A stretch of 64,000 bases of DNA from Micromonospora sp. WMMD1128 (GCF_027497235.1 NZ_CP114902.1:558001-622000), one strand, 5' to 3'; counted from the stretch's first letter, positions 18,707 to 29,093 are shown. Numbers and translations are program-made. The notes: a model not told the origin generated them from the letters alone.

Positions 18707-18822
18707 CAGCACCCCTCCTCCCGCGCGGCACCGCGGAGAATGTTCGTGGCCAGCTACCGGGCGGCGGTCCGCGCGGGATGCCGGTTCCGGATGAACGTCT
18801 CGGTACCCGAGCCGTCCCCGGC

Positions 18823-18890
18823 TCACACATGTGTGATCGAAAAGCTCGGACAACCGGTGGCATATGACCCATATGCCGGAAAAGTTCGGA
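18823..18890. promoter_or_regulatory. Palindromes in the divergent whiD-bldM regulatory region
   Basis: TCACACATGTGTGA (18823-18836) is a perfect 14-bp palindrome. GGCATATG-N3-CATATGCC (18859-18877) is a second perfect dyad. Direct repeats GAAAAGYTCGGA at 18839 and 18879 are 40 bases apart, about four helical turns. The region is AT-richer than its surroundings. The elements probably bind developmental regulators controlling both genes; a BldD-like site is considered in the findings. Confidence 0.6.
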
Positions 18891-18958
18891 TGATTGCCCG
18901 GAACCCCCTCCCGACCGGAGCCGCACGTGGTCTGCTCTGAGTCGGAGAGGAGCCCACT

Positions 18959-19771
18959 GTGCGTAGCGTTCTCGTGTGCGTTCGGACACCATTGGCGGCC
19001 CAGCATCTGACCTCGGCGGCGGCGCGGCTCGGGCTGTCCGGCGTCGTCCGGACGGCAGTGTCCGATCCCGAGGTGATGCTGCGGCTGGCCGAGCGCCCGG
19101 TGGACGTGGTGCTCGCCGACACCGCCCTGACCCGGCCGGACAGCGCCGGCTTCGTGCGTCGGGTGCTGGCCCGCGCCCCGCAGGCCGCGGTGCTGCTGCT
19201 CGGCGTCGAGGAGTCGGAGTCGGCGGCGGCCACCATCAGCGCCGGTGCGCGCGGTCTGATCCAGAACGCGGACCACGACCTGACCAGCGCGGTGGCGAAG
19301 GCCCTGCTGCTGCTCTCCGCCCCCGGCCGGGCCCACCGGAACCGGGTGGCCGACACCGCCCGGGACGCGGCGGCGGTGGGCGGGCCGGTCCGGGCGACGG
19401 CGCTGGGGCGTACCCCCGGTGGGCCGGGCTGGCCGGGGACGCCGACGGATGCCGCGGGCCTGCCCACGATGGTGCCGGTGCAGCGCGGCGAGGACGCCAA
19501 CGACCCGGCCCCGGACGGGGCGGAGACGCCCCAGCCGGGTCCCGGCCAGCGCCCGGCGCGGTCACCGCGCGGCGCGGTCGGGCTCACCGAACGCGAGCTT
19601 CAGGTGCTGCTCGGCATGGCGGAGGGAAAGAGCAACGCGGAGATCGGGCGGGAGCTGTTCGTCTCCGAGGACACGGTCAAGACGCACGCCCGGCGGCTGT
19701 TCCGCAAGCTCGGCGCACGCGACCGGGCGCACGCCGTGGCCGCCGGCTTCCGGGCCGGCCTGGTGGCCTGA
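18959..19771 (+). CDS. bldM: BldM-like orphan response regulator with degenerate receiver
   Basis: 270 aa. An N-terminal receiver-like domain (1-115), a Pro/Gly/Ala linker (about 120-200) and a LuxR-type helix-turn-helix (about 203-265: LTERELQVLLGMAEGKSNAEIGRELF; EDTVKTHARRLFRKLGA). The C-terminal block closely matches Streptomyces BldM, which directs aerial development. D54 is kept (VLAD), but the acidic pair expected at positions 8-9 is V8-R9 and the conserved lysine region reads GLIQNAD. Phosphorylation is therefore unlikely. GTG start with GGAGAGGAG upstream. No sensor kinase is adjacent. Confidence 0.85.
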   Translation: MRSVLVCVRTPLAAQHLTSAAARLGLSGVVRTAVSDPEVMLRLAERPVDVVLADTALTRPDSAGFVRRVLARAPQAAVLLLGVEESESAAATISAGARGLIQNADHDLTSAVAKALLLLSAPGRAHRNRVADTARDAAAVGGPVRATALGRTPGGPGWPGTPTDAAGLPTMVPVQRGEDANDPAPDGAETPQPGPGQRPARSPRGAVGLTERELQVLLGMAEGKSNAEIGRELFVSEDTVKTHARRLFRKLGARDRAHAVAAGFRAGLVA

Positions 19772-19785
19772 TCAGTGGTGGGGCG

Positions 19786-20190
19786 TCACTCCGTGGTGGC
19801 GTCGTCGGTGCCCTCGGTGAGGGTGTCGTGCACGCCGTCCGCGTAGCCGCGGGCGTAGTCCCAACTCACGTAGTGGTCGGGATCCGGGTCGTAGGCCGGC
19901 TCGTGCACCCGGGGGCGGCCCGAGTTGAGCAGGTGCCGCAGGTTGCCCCGGAGCAGATCCCAGTCGAAGTAGTGCGGCTCGCGACAGTCCTCACACTCGA
20001 TCACCAGGCCGCGCACCCCGATCGGCTGGAGCAGCGCCTGGTAGATCTCCAGGTCGGCCAGATCCTCGAGCACGTCCTGTCGCTCGACCTCGGTCAGCGG
20101 GTCGAGTGCGTCCTCCTCGCCGGAATCGTGCAGGCCGGCAGCCGGATCGGCCGGGTCGCCGTTGAACGGGTCGATGGGCTCGTCGTGCAC
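19786..20190 (-). CDS. DUF5319 family protein
   Basis: A 134-aa acidic cytoplasmic protein: HDEPIDPFNGDPADP at the N-terminus, EVERQDVLEDLADLEIYQALL, then CEDCREPHYFDWDLLRGNLRHLL, with a CxxC pair that may bind metal. A homologue sits beside guaB in other actinobacteria (Rv3412 in Mycobacterium tuberculosis, from memory). Its function is unknown. The GTG start lies 6 nt from a TACGGT -10 box, so the mRNA is probably leaderless. It faces bldM convergently with a 14-nt gap and diverges from guaB. Confidence 0.85.
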   Translation of the reverse strand: MHDEPIDPFNGDPADPAAGLHDSGEEDALDPLTEVERQDVLEDLADLEIYQALLQPIGVRGLVIECEDCREPHYFDWDLLRGNLRHLLNSGRPRVHEPAYDPDPDHYVSWDYARGYADGVHDTLTEGTDDATTE

Positions 20191-20196
20191 CCCCTC

Positions 20197-20202
20197 ACCG
20201 TA
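20197..20202 (-). promoter_or_regulatory. -10 box of a leaderless DUF5319 promoter
   Basis: TACGGT on the minus strand, 6 nt from the GTG start and with no room for a Shine-Dalgarno. Confidence 0.45.
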
Positions 20203-20294
20203 GACCCCGCGCCGCCGGAAAGCCCGCCCCCGGCCGCGCTGTGGCCCGGCCTACGCAGGGCCCGCCACCGGCCGGAGCCGGCCGGGCCAATGGG

Positions 20295-20300
20295 TACGAT
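20295..20300 (+). promoter_or_regulatory. -10 box of the guaB promoter
   Basis: TACGAT about 33 nt before the GTG start. AGGGGAG at 20321-20327 is the ribosome binding site, so this is an ordinary leadered transcript. Confidence 0.45.
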
Positions 20301-20302
20301 GA

Positions 20303-21892
<1,590 letters not shown>

Positions 21893-21928
21893 CCCCTCCC
21901 ACCACCCCCGAACACACCTGGAGCATCC

Positions 21929-23047
21929 ATGCGTGACGTGGTCGAGATCGGGCTGGGCAAGACCGCGCAGCGCGGTTACCACCTGGACGACATCGCCATC
22001 GTGCCGAGCCGCCGCACCCGGGACGTCGACGACGTCTCCACCGCGTGGCAGCTCGACGCCTACCCGTTCGGCATCCCCTGCGTCGCGCACCCCTCGGACG
22101 CCACCATGAGCCCCGCCTCCGCGGTGCGCCTCGGTGAGCTGGGCGGACTCGGCGTGCTCAACGTCGAGGGCCTCTGGACCCGGTACGAGAACCCCACCAA
22201 GATCCTGGAGGAGCTGGCCGGCCTGGGCGAGGACGCCCGCACCACCAAGCGGCTCCAGGAGGTCTACGCCGAGCCGATCCGTCCCGACCTGATCGCCGAG
22301 CGGGTCCGCGAGCTGCGGGCCGGCGGCGGCACGGTGGCGGTCCGGGTCTCGCCGCAGCACACCCTGGCGCTGGCCCCGGTGATCCTCGACGCCGGCGTGG
22401 ACATCCTGGTCATCCAGGGCACCCTCGTCTCCGCCGAGCACGTCTCCACCACCGACGAGCCGCTCAACCTCAAGGAGTTCATCGCCGACCTCGACCTGCC
22501 GGTCATCGTCGGCGGCTGCACCGACTACAAGACCGCGCTGCACCTGATGCGCACCGGCGCGGCCGGCGTGATCGTGGGCATCGGCGGCGACGACTGGTCG
22601 ACCACCGAGTCGGTGCTCGGCATCCGGGTGCCGATGGCCACCGCGATCGCCGACGCCGCCGCGGCCCGCCGCGACTACCTGGACGAGACCGGTGGCCGGT
22701 ACGTGCACCTGATCGCCGACGGCGACATGCAGACCTCCGGCGACATCGCCAAGGCGCTCGGCTGCGGCGCGGACGCGGTGATGCTCGGCGAGCCGCTCTC
22801 GCTCTGCGCGGAGGCGCCGGCCGGCGGCGCCTGGTGGCACTCGGCGGCCAGCCACCCGTCGCTGCCCCGGGGCGCGTTCGAGGTGTCCGGTGAGCCGCTC
22901 GGCTCGATGGAGAAGCTGCTGTTCGGCCCGGCCGACGAGCCGGACGGCCAGCTCAACCTCTTCGGTGGCCTGCGCCGCGCGATGGCCAAGTGCGGCTACC
23001 GCGACCTCAAGGAGTTCCAGAAGGTCAGCCTGGTCCTGGACCGCTGA
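21929..23047 (+). CDS. guaB3: GuaB3 family IMP dehydrogenase-related protein
   Basis: A 372-aa TIM-barrel protein lacking CBS domains. The region where IMPDH has its catalytic cysteine loop reads VIVGIGGDDWSTTESV, without cysteine, so classical IMPDH chemistry is unlikely. [27 protein letters not shown] keeps the phosphate-binding half. GuaB3 is an actinobacterial/cyanobacterial clade next to guaB whose biochemical role was long unclear; a GMP-reductase-type reaction is one possibility. CTGGAG precedes the ATG. It is co-transcribed with guaB. Confidence 0.9.
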   Translation: MRDVVEIGLGKTAQRGYHLDDIAIVPSRRTRDVDDVSTAWQLDAYPFGIPCVAHPSDATMSPASAVRLGELGGLGVLNVEGLWTRYENPTKILEELAGLGEDARTTKRLQEVYAEPIRPDLIAERVRELRAGGGTVAVRVSPQHTLALAPVILDAGVDILVIQGTLVSAEHVSTTDEPLNLKEFIADLDLPVIVGGCTDYKTALHLMRTGAAGVIVGIGGDDWSTTESVLGIRVPMATAIADAAAARRDYLDETGGRYVHLIADGDMQTSGDIAKALGCGADAVMLGEPLSLCAEAPAGGAWWHSAASHPSLPRGAFEVSGEPLGSMEKLLFGPADEPDGQLNLFGGLRRAMAKCGYRDLKEFQKVSLVLDR

Positions 23048-23069
23048 CCGGTCTCCCGCACCTGGTCGG

Positions 23070-23110
23070 CCCCGCCGGTCGCGGCAACCGTTTCGCCGCG
23101 ACCGGCGGGG
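23070..23110 (+). terminator. Terminator after guaB3
   Basis: Perfect 15-base arms CCCCGCCGGTCGCGG and CCGCGACCGGCGGGG with an 11-nt loop, 22 nt past the guaB3 stop. Confidence 0.8.
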
Positions 23111-23129
23111 TCGACGCCGTCGTACGGCC

Positions 23130-23135
23130 TAGGGT
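23130..23135 (+). promoter_or_regulatory. -10 box of a leaderless M1 peptidase promoter
   Basis: TAGGGT, 6 nt before the GTG at 23142. An ATG at 23138 is out of frame. Confidence 0.45.
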
Positions 23136-23141
23136 CGATGG

Positions 23142-24545
23142 GTGGCACGGAGACGGGTCTGGGCGGCGGGCGTGCTGGCGGTGGCGCTCGCGGCGGGCGG
23201 ATGCACGGGCGGGGACGGTGACGACGACGGCGGGTTCCGACCCGGGGCGGCGGACGCCGGTGACCCGTACGTGCCGGGGGCCGGCAACGGCGGCTACGAC
23301 GTCGGGCACTACGCGCTCGACGTCCGCTACGACCCGGCCGACGACCGGCTCACCGGCACCGCCACGCTGACCGCGACCGCCACCACCGCGCTGTCCCGGT
23401 TCCACCTCGACCTTGCCGGCCTCGACGTGGACCAGGTCCGCGTGGACGGCGAGCCGGCGAAGCGCCGGCGGGACGGCGCGGAGCTGATCGTCACGCCCGC
23501 GCACGGGCTGCCGGCCGGGAAGCGGTTCACCGTCGAGGTGGCCTACGGCGGGGTGCCCCGGGCGCTGCCCGACCCCGAGCTGGGCGACGGCGGTTTCCAC
23601 CACACGCCGGACGGGGCGATCGCGCTCGGCCAGCCGCAGTCGGCGAGCACCTGGTACCCGGTCAACGACCACCCGTCGGACAAGGCCACCTACGACGTCG
23701 CGGTCACCGTGCCGGACGGGCTCGCCGCGCTCGCCAACGGCGTCCCGAAGGGGCGGACGACCGCCGGCGGCTGGACCACGTGGCGCTGGTCGGAGCGCTC
23801 GCCGATGGCCAGCTACCTGACCACGCTGGTGATCGGCGACTACCGGGTCACCACCGGCACCCACGACGGCAAGCCGCTCGTCACCGCCGTCGCCGCGACG
23901 CTGCCCGCGGACGGTCCGGCCGCCGCGTCGGTGGCCCGCACCGGCGAGGTCGTGGACTTCCTGGCTGCGCGCTTCGGGCCGTACCCGTTCGACGCGTACG
24001 GCGGGGTGGCGGTGGCCGACGACCGGATCCGGTACGCGCTGGAGACCCAGACCCGCCCGGTGTACGGGCCGGGCTTCTTCCGCGGCGGTCGGCCGAACAC
24101 CGAGGTGGTCGCGCACGAGCTGGCCCACCAGTGGTTCGGCGACAGCGTGTCGGTGGCCCGGTGGAGCGACATCTGGCTCAACGAGGGCTTCGCCACGTAC
24201 GCCGAATGGCTCTGGGCCGAGCACGACGGCGGGCGGACCGTGGCGCGGACCGTCGCCGACCGGTACGCCGCCACCGACTGGTCGAAGCCGTCGGTCGACC
24301 CGGGCCGGGCCGGGATGTTCGGTGACGCGGTCTACCAGCGGGGCGCGCTCGCGGTGCACGCGCTGCGCCGCGCGGTCGGCGACGACACGTTCTTCCGCGT
24401 GCTGCGCGGGTGGCTGGTCGAGCGACGCGACGGCAACGCCACCACCGCCGACTTCATCGGGTACGCGGAGCGGGCCGCCGGCCGCCCGCTGCGCGCGCTC
24501 CTCGACGCCTGGCTGGTCGGCGCTACCCCGCCGGGCCTGCCCTGA
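23142..24545 (+). CDS. M1 family metallopeptidase lipoprotein, copy 1
   Basis: A 467-aa exported aminopeptidase-like enzyme. The signal peptide ends at lipobox LAAGGC (about residue 23), followed by a Gly/Asp linker, an M1 N-terminal beta domain (NGGYDVGHYALDVRYDP) and the catalytic domain with H325-E326-x2-H329 in VVAHELAHQWFG and E348 in NEGFATYAEW, spaced as in gluzincins. It lacks the long C-terminal helical domain of large M1 enzymes. The peptide substrate is unknown. It is a tandem paralogue of the next gene. Confidence 0.9.
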   Translation: MARRRVWAAGVLAVALAAGGCTGGDGDDDGGFRPGAADAGDPYVPGAGNGGYDVGHYALDVRYDPADDRLTGTATLTATATTALSRFHLDLAGLDVDQVRVDGEPAKRRRDGAELIVTPAHGLPAGKRFTVEVAYGGVPRALPDPELGDGGFHHTPDGAIALGQPQSASTWYPVNDHPSDKATYDVAVTVPDGLAALANGVPKGRTTAGGWTTWRWSERSPMASYLTTLVIGDYRVTTGTHDGKPLVTAVAATLPADGPAAASVARTGEVVDFLAARFGPYPFDAYGGVAVADDRIRYALETQTRPVYGPGFFRGGRPNTEVVAHELAHQWFGDSVSVARWSDIWLNEGFATYAEWLWAEHDGGRTVARTVADRYAATDWSKPSVDPGRAGMFGDAVYQRGALAVHALRRAVGDDTFFRVLRGWLVERRDGNATTADFIGYAERAAGRPLRALLDAWLVGATPPGLP

Positions 24546-24667
24546 TGCGAGCCTGCCGGGACGCGGGGCTGCCGTGACGCGGGCGTGATCGGCACTGGGT
24601 AGGCTGCCGCGGGCGAAGCGGCCCTGGGGCGGGGCCGCCGAACGGGGTCCGGGGAAGGATCGAGGCG

Positions 24668-26125
24668 ATGGCGCGGCGCGGCGGACGACGACGGCTCGGG
24701 CTGCTGGCCTGCGGGACGCTGCTGCTGGCCGGCTGCGGATCAGCCGAGCCGGACCGGAGCGCCGCGGTGCCCTCCGAATCCGGTCCGACCGCCGCCCGCA
24801 GCTTCGCGCCCGGCGCGGCCGGCGCCGGCGACGCCTACTTTCCCACCTACGGCAACGGCGGCTACGACGTCGCGAGCTACACGATCAAGGTGCGTTACGA
24901 CCCGGACACCGACAAGCTCACCGGCACCACCACGGTGCGGGCCACCGCGACCGCCGACCTGTCCGCGTTCAACCTGGACCTGGCCGGGCTCACCGTCCGC
25001 TCGGTCACCGTGGACGGCGCCGCCGCCCGGCACGCCCGCACCGACGACGAACTGGTGGTCACGCCGGCCGCCGGCCTCACCTCCGGCAACGGGTTCGTCG
25101 CCGAGATCCGGTACGGCGGCAGGCCCGAGGCGCTGCGCAGCGAGGCGCTCGGCGAGGGCGGCTGGCTGCACACCGCGGACGGGGCGATCGCGCTCGGCCA
25201 GCCGCAGTCGGCGAGCACCTGGTTTCCGGTCAACGACCACCCGTCGGACAAGGCCACCTACGACGTCGAGATCACCGTGCCGAAGGGGTTGACGGCGGTC
25301 GGCAACGGCGTGCCGAAGGGAAAGACGACCGCCGGCGACTGGACCACCTGGCGCTGGTCGGAGGGCTCGCCGATGGCCAGCTACCTGACCACCGTGGTGA
25401 TCGGGAAGTTCCGCGTCACCACCGCCGAGCACAAGGGCCGCCCGGTCTGGAGCGCGGTCACCACCCAACTGCCGGAGGGCGCGCCGGACCGTTCGATCGC
25501 CCGCACCGTCGAGGTCGCCGACTACCTGGAGAGCATCTTCGGGCCGTACCCGTTCGGCGCGTACGGGGGCGTGGTGGTGGCGGACAGCCGGATCCGGTAC
25601 GCGCTGGAGACGCAGAGCCGGCCGGTCTACGGGTCCAGCTTCTTCCGTCGGGGCGACAACACCGACGTGGTGGCGCACGAGCTGGCCCACCAGTGGTACG
25701 GCGACAGCGTCTCGATCCGGCGCTGGCAGGACATCTGGCTCAACGAGGGGCTGGCCACGTACGCGGAGTGGCTGTGGGCCGAGCACACCGGAAAGTCGAC
25801 CGTGCAGCGCACGTTCGAGCAGAAGTACGCCGGTGCGTCCGCGCTGCTCTGGCGGACGCCGCCGGGCAAGCCGGGGGTGGAGAACCTGTTCGGCAGCTCG
25901 GTCTACGACCGGGGCGGGATGACCGTGCACGCGCTGCGGGTGGCGGTGGGCGACACCGCGTTCTTCACGATCCTGCGCACCTGGGCGGCGGAGCGGAAGG
26001 ACGGCAACGCCACCACGGCGGACTTCGTGGCACTGGCGGAGCGGGTGTCCGGGAAGAAGCTCGACAAGCTCTTCGACGCCTGGCTGTTCGGCACCGAGCG
26101 CCCCGCCGCCCCCAAGCCGAAGTAA
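24668..26125 (+). CDS. M1 family metallopeptidase lipoprotein, copy 2
   Basis: 485 aa, the same architecture as copy 1: lipobox LLAGC near residue 24, Ser/Ala linker, FNLDLAGLTVRSV beta domain, H337-E338-x2-H341 in VVAHELAHQWYG and E360 in NEGLATYAEW. Long blocks are nearly identical to copy 1 (GAIALGQPQSASTW; DHPSDKATYDV), showing a tandem duplication. It has its own -10 (TAGGCT, 24600-24605) and GGGAAGG ribosome site, so it is separately expressed. The TAA stop coincides with the first base of repeat copy C. Confidence 0.9.
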   Translation: MARRGGRRRLGLLACGTLLLAGCGSAEPDRSAAVPSESGPTAARSFAPGAAGAGDAYFPTYGNGGYDVASYTIKVRYDPDTDKLTGTTTVRATATADLSAFNLDLAGLTVRSVTVDGAAARHARTDDELVVTPAAGLTSGNGFVAEIRYGGRPEALRSEALGEGGWLHTADGAIALGQPQSASTWFPVNDHPSDKATYDVEITVPKGLTAVGNGVPKGKTTAGDWTTWRWSEGSPMASYLTTVVIGKFRVTTAEHKGRPVWSAVTTQLPEGAPDRSIARTVEVADYLESIFGPYPFGAYGGVVVADSRIRYALETQSRPVYGSSFFRRGDNTDVVAHELAHQWYGDSVSIRRWQDIWLNEGLATYAEWLWAEHTGKSTVQRTFEQKYAGASALLWRTPPGKPGVENLFGSSVYDRGGMTVHALRVAVGDTAFFTILRTWAAERKDGNATTADFVALAERVSGKKLDKLFDAWLFGTERPAAPKPK

Positions 26126-26176
26126 GGCGGGGGCCCCGGTTAACGCTTTCTGCATAAGAGGGGCCCCCGCCTAACA
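26125..26176. repeat. GGGCCCC palindromic repeat, copy C
   Basis: Perfect 13-base arms AGGCGGGGGCCCC (26125-26137) and GGGGCCCCCGCCT (26160-26172). The reverse complement of the loop contains AGCGTTAA, corresponding to GGCGTTAAG of copy A, so this copy is inverted. It sits between convergent genes and begins on the last base of the M1 stop codon. Confidence 0.85.
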
Positions 26177-26178
26177 CC

Positions 26179-27279
26179 TCAGGTCTTGACGCGCAGGGAC
26201 GGGTGCGCGGCCAGGAACGCGTCGACCCGGCCACCGCGCAACGCGGTGAGGAAGTCCCGGCCCAGCTTCTGGAGCTGCTCGCCGCGGTAGGACCCGCCGC
26301 TGCCCACGCCGCTGCCGGGGAGCCCGACCAGGGTGATCCGGTCCGTCGGGATCCCGCCCAGGGCGTAGGAGAAGTCGATCAGTTTCCGCCCGCCCCCGAC
26401 GTACACCAGGGTCTTGCCGAGCGCGGCGACGACCTGCTCGACCCGCTGCGGGTCGCGGGCCGTGCCCTGCCCGACGAGCTGGCCGGCCAGCGCGCGGATC
26501 AGCTGCTGCTGGTGCCGCTGCCGGGTGTAGTCGCCGCCGGCGGTGTAGCGCTGCCGCGCGTAGTCGAGCGCCTGCCAGCCGGTGAGGTGCCGGTTGCCCT
26601 TCTGGTAGACCATCTGCGGCCCGTGGTAGCCGCCCCCGCTCAACGGCCGCATCTTCCCGTCCGGGCGGCGGTGCCGGGAGGCGACCTTCTGGTCGACGTA
26701 GAGGTCGACGCCGCCGAGCGTGTCCACCAGTTTGTCGAAGCCGCCGAACGTGATCACGGCGCCGGCGTCGATGCGCAGCCCGGTGTAGCGGGAGACGGTG
26801 GTGCGCAGCAGTTCGTACCCCTGGGCGGTGCTGGGGTGGGCCTTGTCGCCCGGGACCCGGCTGCCGTAGCTCATCGCGTGGGTGAGCTTGGTCTTCCCGC
26901 CCGGGTAGCGCGCCTTCGGGTAGGCGGGGATGTCCACGACCAGGTCGCGGGGGAGGGAGAACAGGTACGCCCGGTCCAGCCCGGCGGGCACGTGCAGCAC
27001 CAGCACGGCGTCGGCGTGCGGCTCCCAACCGGGGATGCTGACCCGGGTGTCGACGCCGACGAGCATCAGGTTGAGCGGGCCGGTCAGGTCGGCGCCGGGC
27101 GGCGGGGTCGGGCTGGCGCTCGTCGGCGCCGGCGTGGGTGAGCCGGGTGGTGAGGTGGCCGGCGCGGCGGCCCGGGTCGGCGAGTGGTGCCCGACCAGCC
27201 GGGTGGTCACCACCGCGCCGCCGGCGACCATCAGCGCCGCCACCAGGACGGCCAGGCCCAGCAGGCGTCGTCTCGTCAC
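26179..27279 (-). CDS. LytR-CpsA-Psr family cell-wall glycopolymer ligase
   Basis: 366 aa. An N-terminal transmembrane anchor (about 7-30, LLGLAVLVAALMVAGGAVV), a Pro/Ser/Thr linker, then the LCP domain: NLMLVGVDTR, the arginine-containing FSLPRDLVVDIP, GGFDKLVDTLGGVDLYVD and YARQRYTAGGDYTRQRHQQQ. LCP enzymes transfer teichoic acid, arabinogalactan or capsule polymers from lipid carriers to peptidoglycan outside the membrane. The GTG at 27279 is chosen for GAGAGGA upstream and because the helix begins directly after it. The 3' end abuts repeat copy C. Confidence 0.9.
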   Translation of the reverse strand: MTRRRLLGLAVLVAALMVAGGAVVTTRLVGHHSPTRAAAPATSPPGSPTPAPTSASPTPPPGADLTGPLNLMLVGVDTRVSIPGWEPHADAVLVLHVPAGLDRAYLFSLPRDLVVDIPAYPKARYPGGKTKLTHAMSYGSRVPGDKAHPSTAQGYELLRTTVSRYTGLRIDAGAVITFGGFDKLVDTLGGVDLYVDQKVASRHRRPDGKMRPLSGGGYHGPQMVYQKGNRHLTGWQALDYARQRYTAGGDYTRQRHQQQLIRALAGQLVGQGTARDPQRVEQVVAALGKTLVYVGGGRKLIDFSYALGGIPTDRITLVGLPGSGVGSGGSYRGEQLQKLGRDFLTALRGGRVDAFLAAHPSLRVKT

Positions 27280-27410
27280 GTTTCCGTCCTCTCCCCGTGA
27301 AGTTCGACGCGGCCGGGGGCACCGAAGGTTGCACCGGCGGTCGAGCGCTCTGCATGATCTGCGAAAAACTCGTCCTGGCGCCATAGCTACCCGTCGGTAA
27401 TGATGCGTTC

Positions 27411-29093
27411 ATGCACTACGACGTGGTCGTCATCGGATCCGGCTTCGGGGGCAGCGTCACCGCGCTCCGGCTGGCCGAGAAGGGCTACTCGGTCGGCGTT
27501 CTGGAGGCCGGCCGGCGCTTCGCCGACGAGGAGTTCCCGAAGACGTCCTGGCAGGCGCGGCGGTTCCTGTGGGCGCCACGGCTCGGCTGCTTCGGGCTGC
27601 AACGGATCACCCTGCTCCGCTCCGCCGACCGGAGGACCGGCGGCGGCGTGCTCGTGCTCTCCGGCGCCGGGGTGGGCGGCGGCTCGCTCGTCTACGCGAA
27701 CACGCTCTACGAGCCGCCTGACGCCTTCTACGCCGACCCGCAGTGGCGGGACATCACCGACTGGCGCGACGAGCTCGCCCGCCACTACGACCAGGCGAAG
27801 CGGATGCTCGGCGTCACCGCGTACCCGCTCGACACCGGCGCGGACCGGGCCATGCGGGCGGTGGCCGAGCGGATGGGGGTGGCGCACACGTTCCACCCGA
27901 CCCCGGTCGGCGTGCACATCGGACGGCCGGGGCAGCGGGCGTCGGACCCGTACTTCGGCGGCGTCGGGCCCGACCGCACCGGGTGCAGCCACTGCGGCTC
28001 GTGCATGACCGGCTGCCGGCACGGCGCGAAGAACACGCTCGTGAAGAACTACCTCTGGCTGGGCGAGCGGAGCGGCGTCCAGGTGCACCCGCTGACCACG
28101 GTGACCGCCGTGCGGCCGGACCCGGCGGGCGGCTACGCGGTGCACACCGAGCGCACCGGGGCCTGGCTGCGCAAGCGTCGCGAGGTGATCCACGCCGACC
28201 AGGTGGTCTTCGCCGCCGGCGCGCTCGGCACCCAGCGGCTGCTGCACCGGATGAAGGCGACCGGCGCGCTGCCCGGGCTCTCGCCCCGGCTGGGCGAGCT
28301 GACCCGCACCAACTCGGAGGCGATCCTCGGCGCCTCGGTGGCCTCCGGGGCGGCCCGGCGGCGCGGCCTCGACTTCTCCGAGGGCGTGGCGATCACCAGT
28401 TCGTTCCACCCCGACCCGCAGACCCACATCGAGCCGGTCCGCTACGGCAAGGGCTCCAACGCCATGGGCCTGCTCCAGTCGCTGCTCGTCGACGGCGGTC
28501 CGCACCGGGTCCGGCGCTGGCTGGGCAGCATCGTCCGGCAACCGGGGCTGGCCGCGCGGATGCTGTCGGTCCGCGGCTGGTCCGAACGCACCGTCATCGC
28601 TCTTGTCATGCAGTCGGTCGACAACTCGCTCACCACCCGCTGGCGGGGGCGCCGCCTGGTCACCGGCCCGGGCCACGGCGCGCCCAACCCGACCTGGATC
28701 CCGGCCGGCAACGAGGCGGTCCGGCTGCTCGCCGAGGAGATCGACGGCACTCCGGGCGGCGCGGTGACCGAGCCGTTCAACATCCCGGTGACCGCGCACA
28801 TCCTCGGCGGCGCGGTGATCGGCGCGACAGCGGCCGACGGCGTCGTCGACCCCTGGCACCGGGTGTACGGCCACCCGGGGCTGCACGTGGTCGACGGCGC
28901 GGCGGTCTCGGCGAACCTGGGCGTCAACCCGTCGCTGACGATCACCGCGCAGGCGGAGCGCGCCATGTCGTTCTGGCCCAACAAAGGCGAGGCGGACCCG
29001 CGCCCGCCGCTCGGCTCCCCGTACACCCGGGTGCCCCCGATCCCCCCGCGCGCGCCGGCGGTGCCGCCGCACGCTCCCGCCGCGCTGCGGTGA
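27411..29093 (+). CDS. GMC-type flavin oxidoreductase, cholesterol oxidase-like (ChoD family)
   Basis: 560 aa. The FAD-binding motif VIGSGFGGSVTALRLAEKGY is at residues 7-26. GAGVGGGSLVYANTL is the second GMC block. The C-terminal HILGGAVIG...VVDGAAVSANLGVNPSLTI closes the flavin site. Cysteines C192, C195, C198 and C202 in CSHCGSCMTGC resemble a ferredoxin-like cluster motif, as in mycobacterial ChoD. Such proteins near guaB are called cholesterol oxidases, but the real substrate is unsettled. The Pro-rich tail after residue 525 is probably disordered. No signal peptide. Confidence 0.88.
   Translation: MHYDVVVIGSGFGGSVTALRLAEKGYSVGVLEAGRRFADEEFPKTSWQARRFLWAPRLGCFGLQRITLLRSADRRTGGGVLVLSGAGVGGGSLVYANTLYEPPDAFYADPQWRDITDWRDELARHYDQAKRMLGVTAYPLDTGADRAMRAVAERMGVAHTFHPTPVGVHIGRPGQRASDPYFGGVGPDRTGCSHCGSCMTGCRHGAKNTLVKNYLWLGERSGVQVHPLTTVTAVRPDPAGGYAVHTERTGAWLRKRREVIHADQVVFAAGALGTQRLLHRMKATGALPGLSPRLGELTRTNSEAILGASVASGAARRRGLDFSEGVAITSSFHPDPQTHIEPVRYGKGSNAMGLLQSLLVDGGPHRVRRWLGSIVRQPGLAARMLSVRGWSERTVIALVMQSVDNSLTTRWRGRRLVTGPGHGAPNPTWIPAGNEAVRLLAEEIDGTPGGAVTEPFNIPVTAHILGGAVIGATAADGVVDPWHRVYGHPGLHVVDGAAVSANLGVNPSLTITAQAERAMSFWPNKGEADPRPPLGSPYTRVPPIPPRAPAVPPHAPAALR

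Noticed and set aside
18823..18836. Canonical BldD operator
   Set aside because: The half-sites match the BldD pattern but the centre has two bases instead of one, so it is kept only as a BldD-like possibility.
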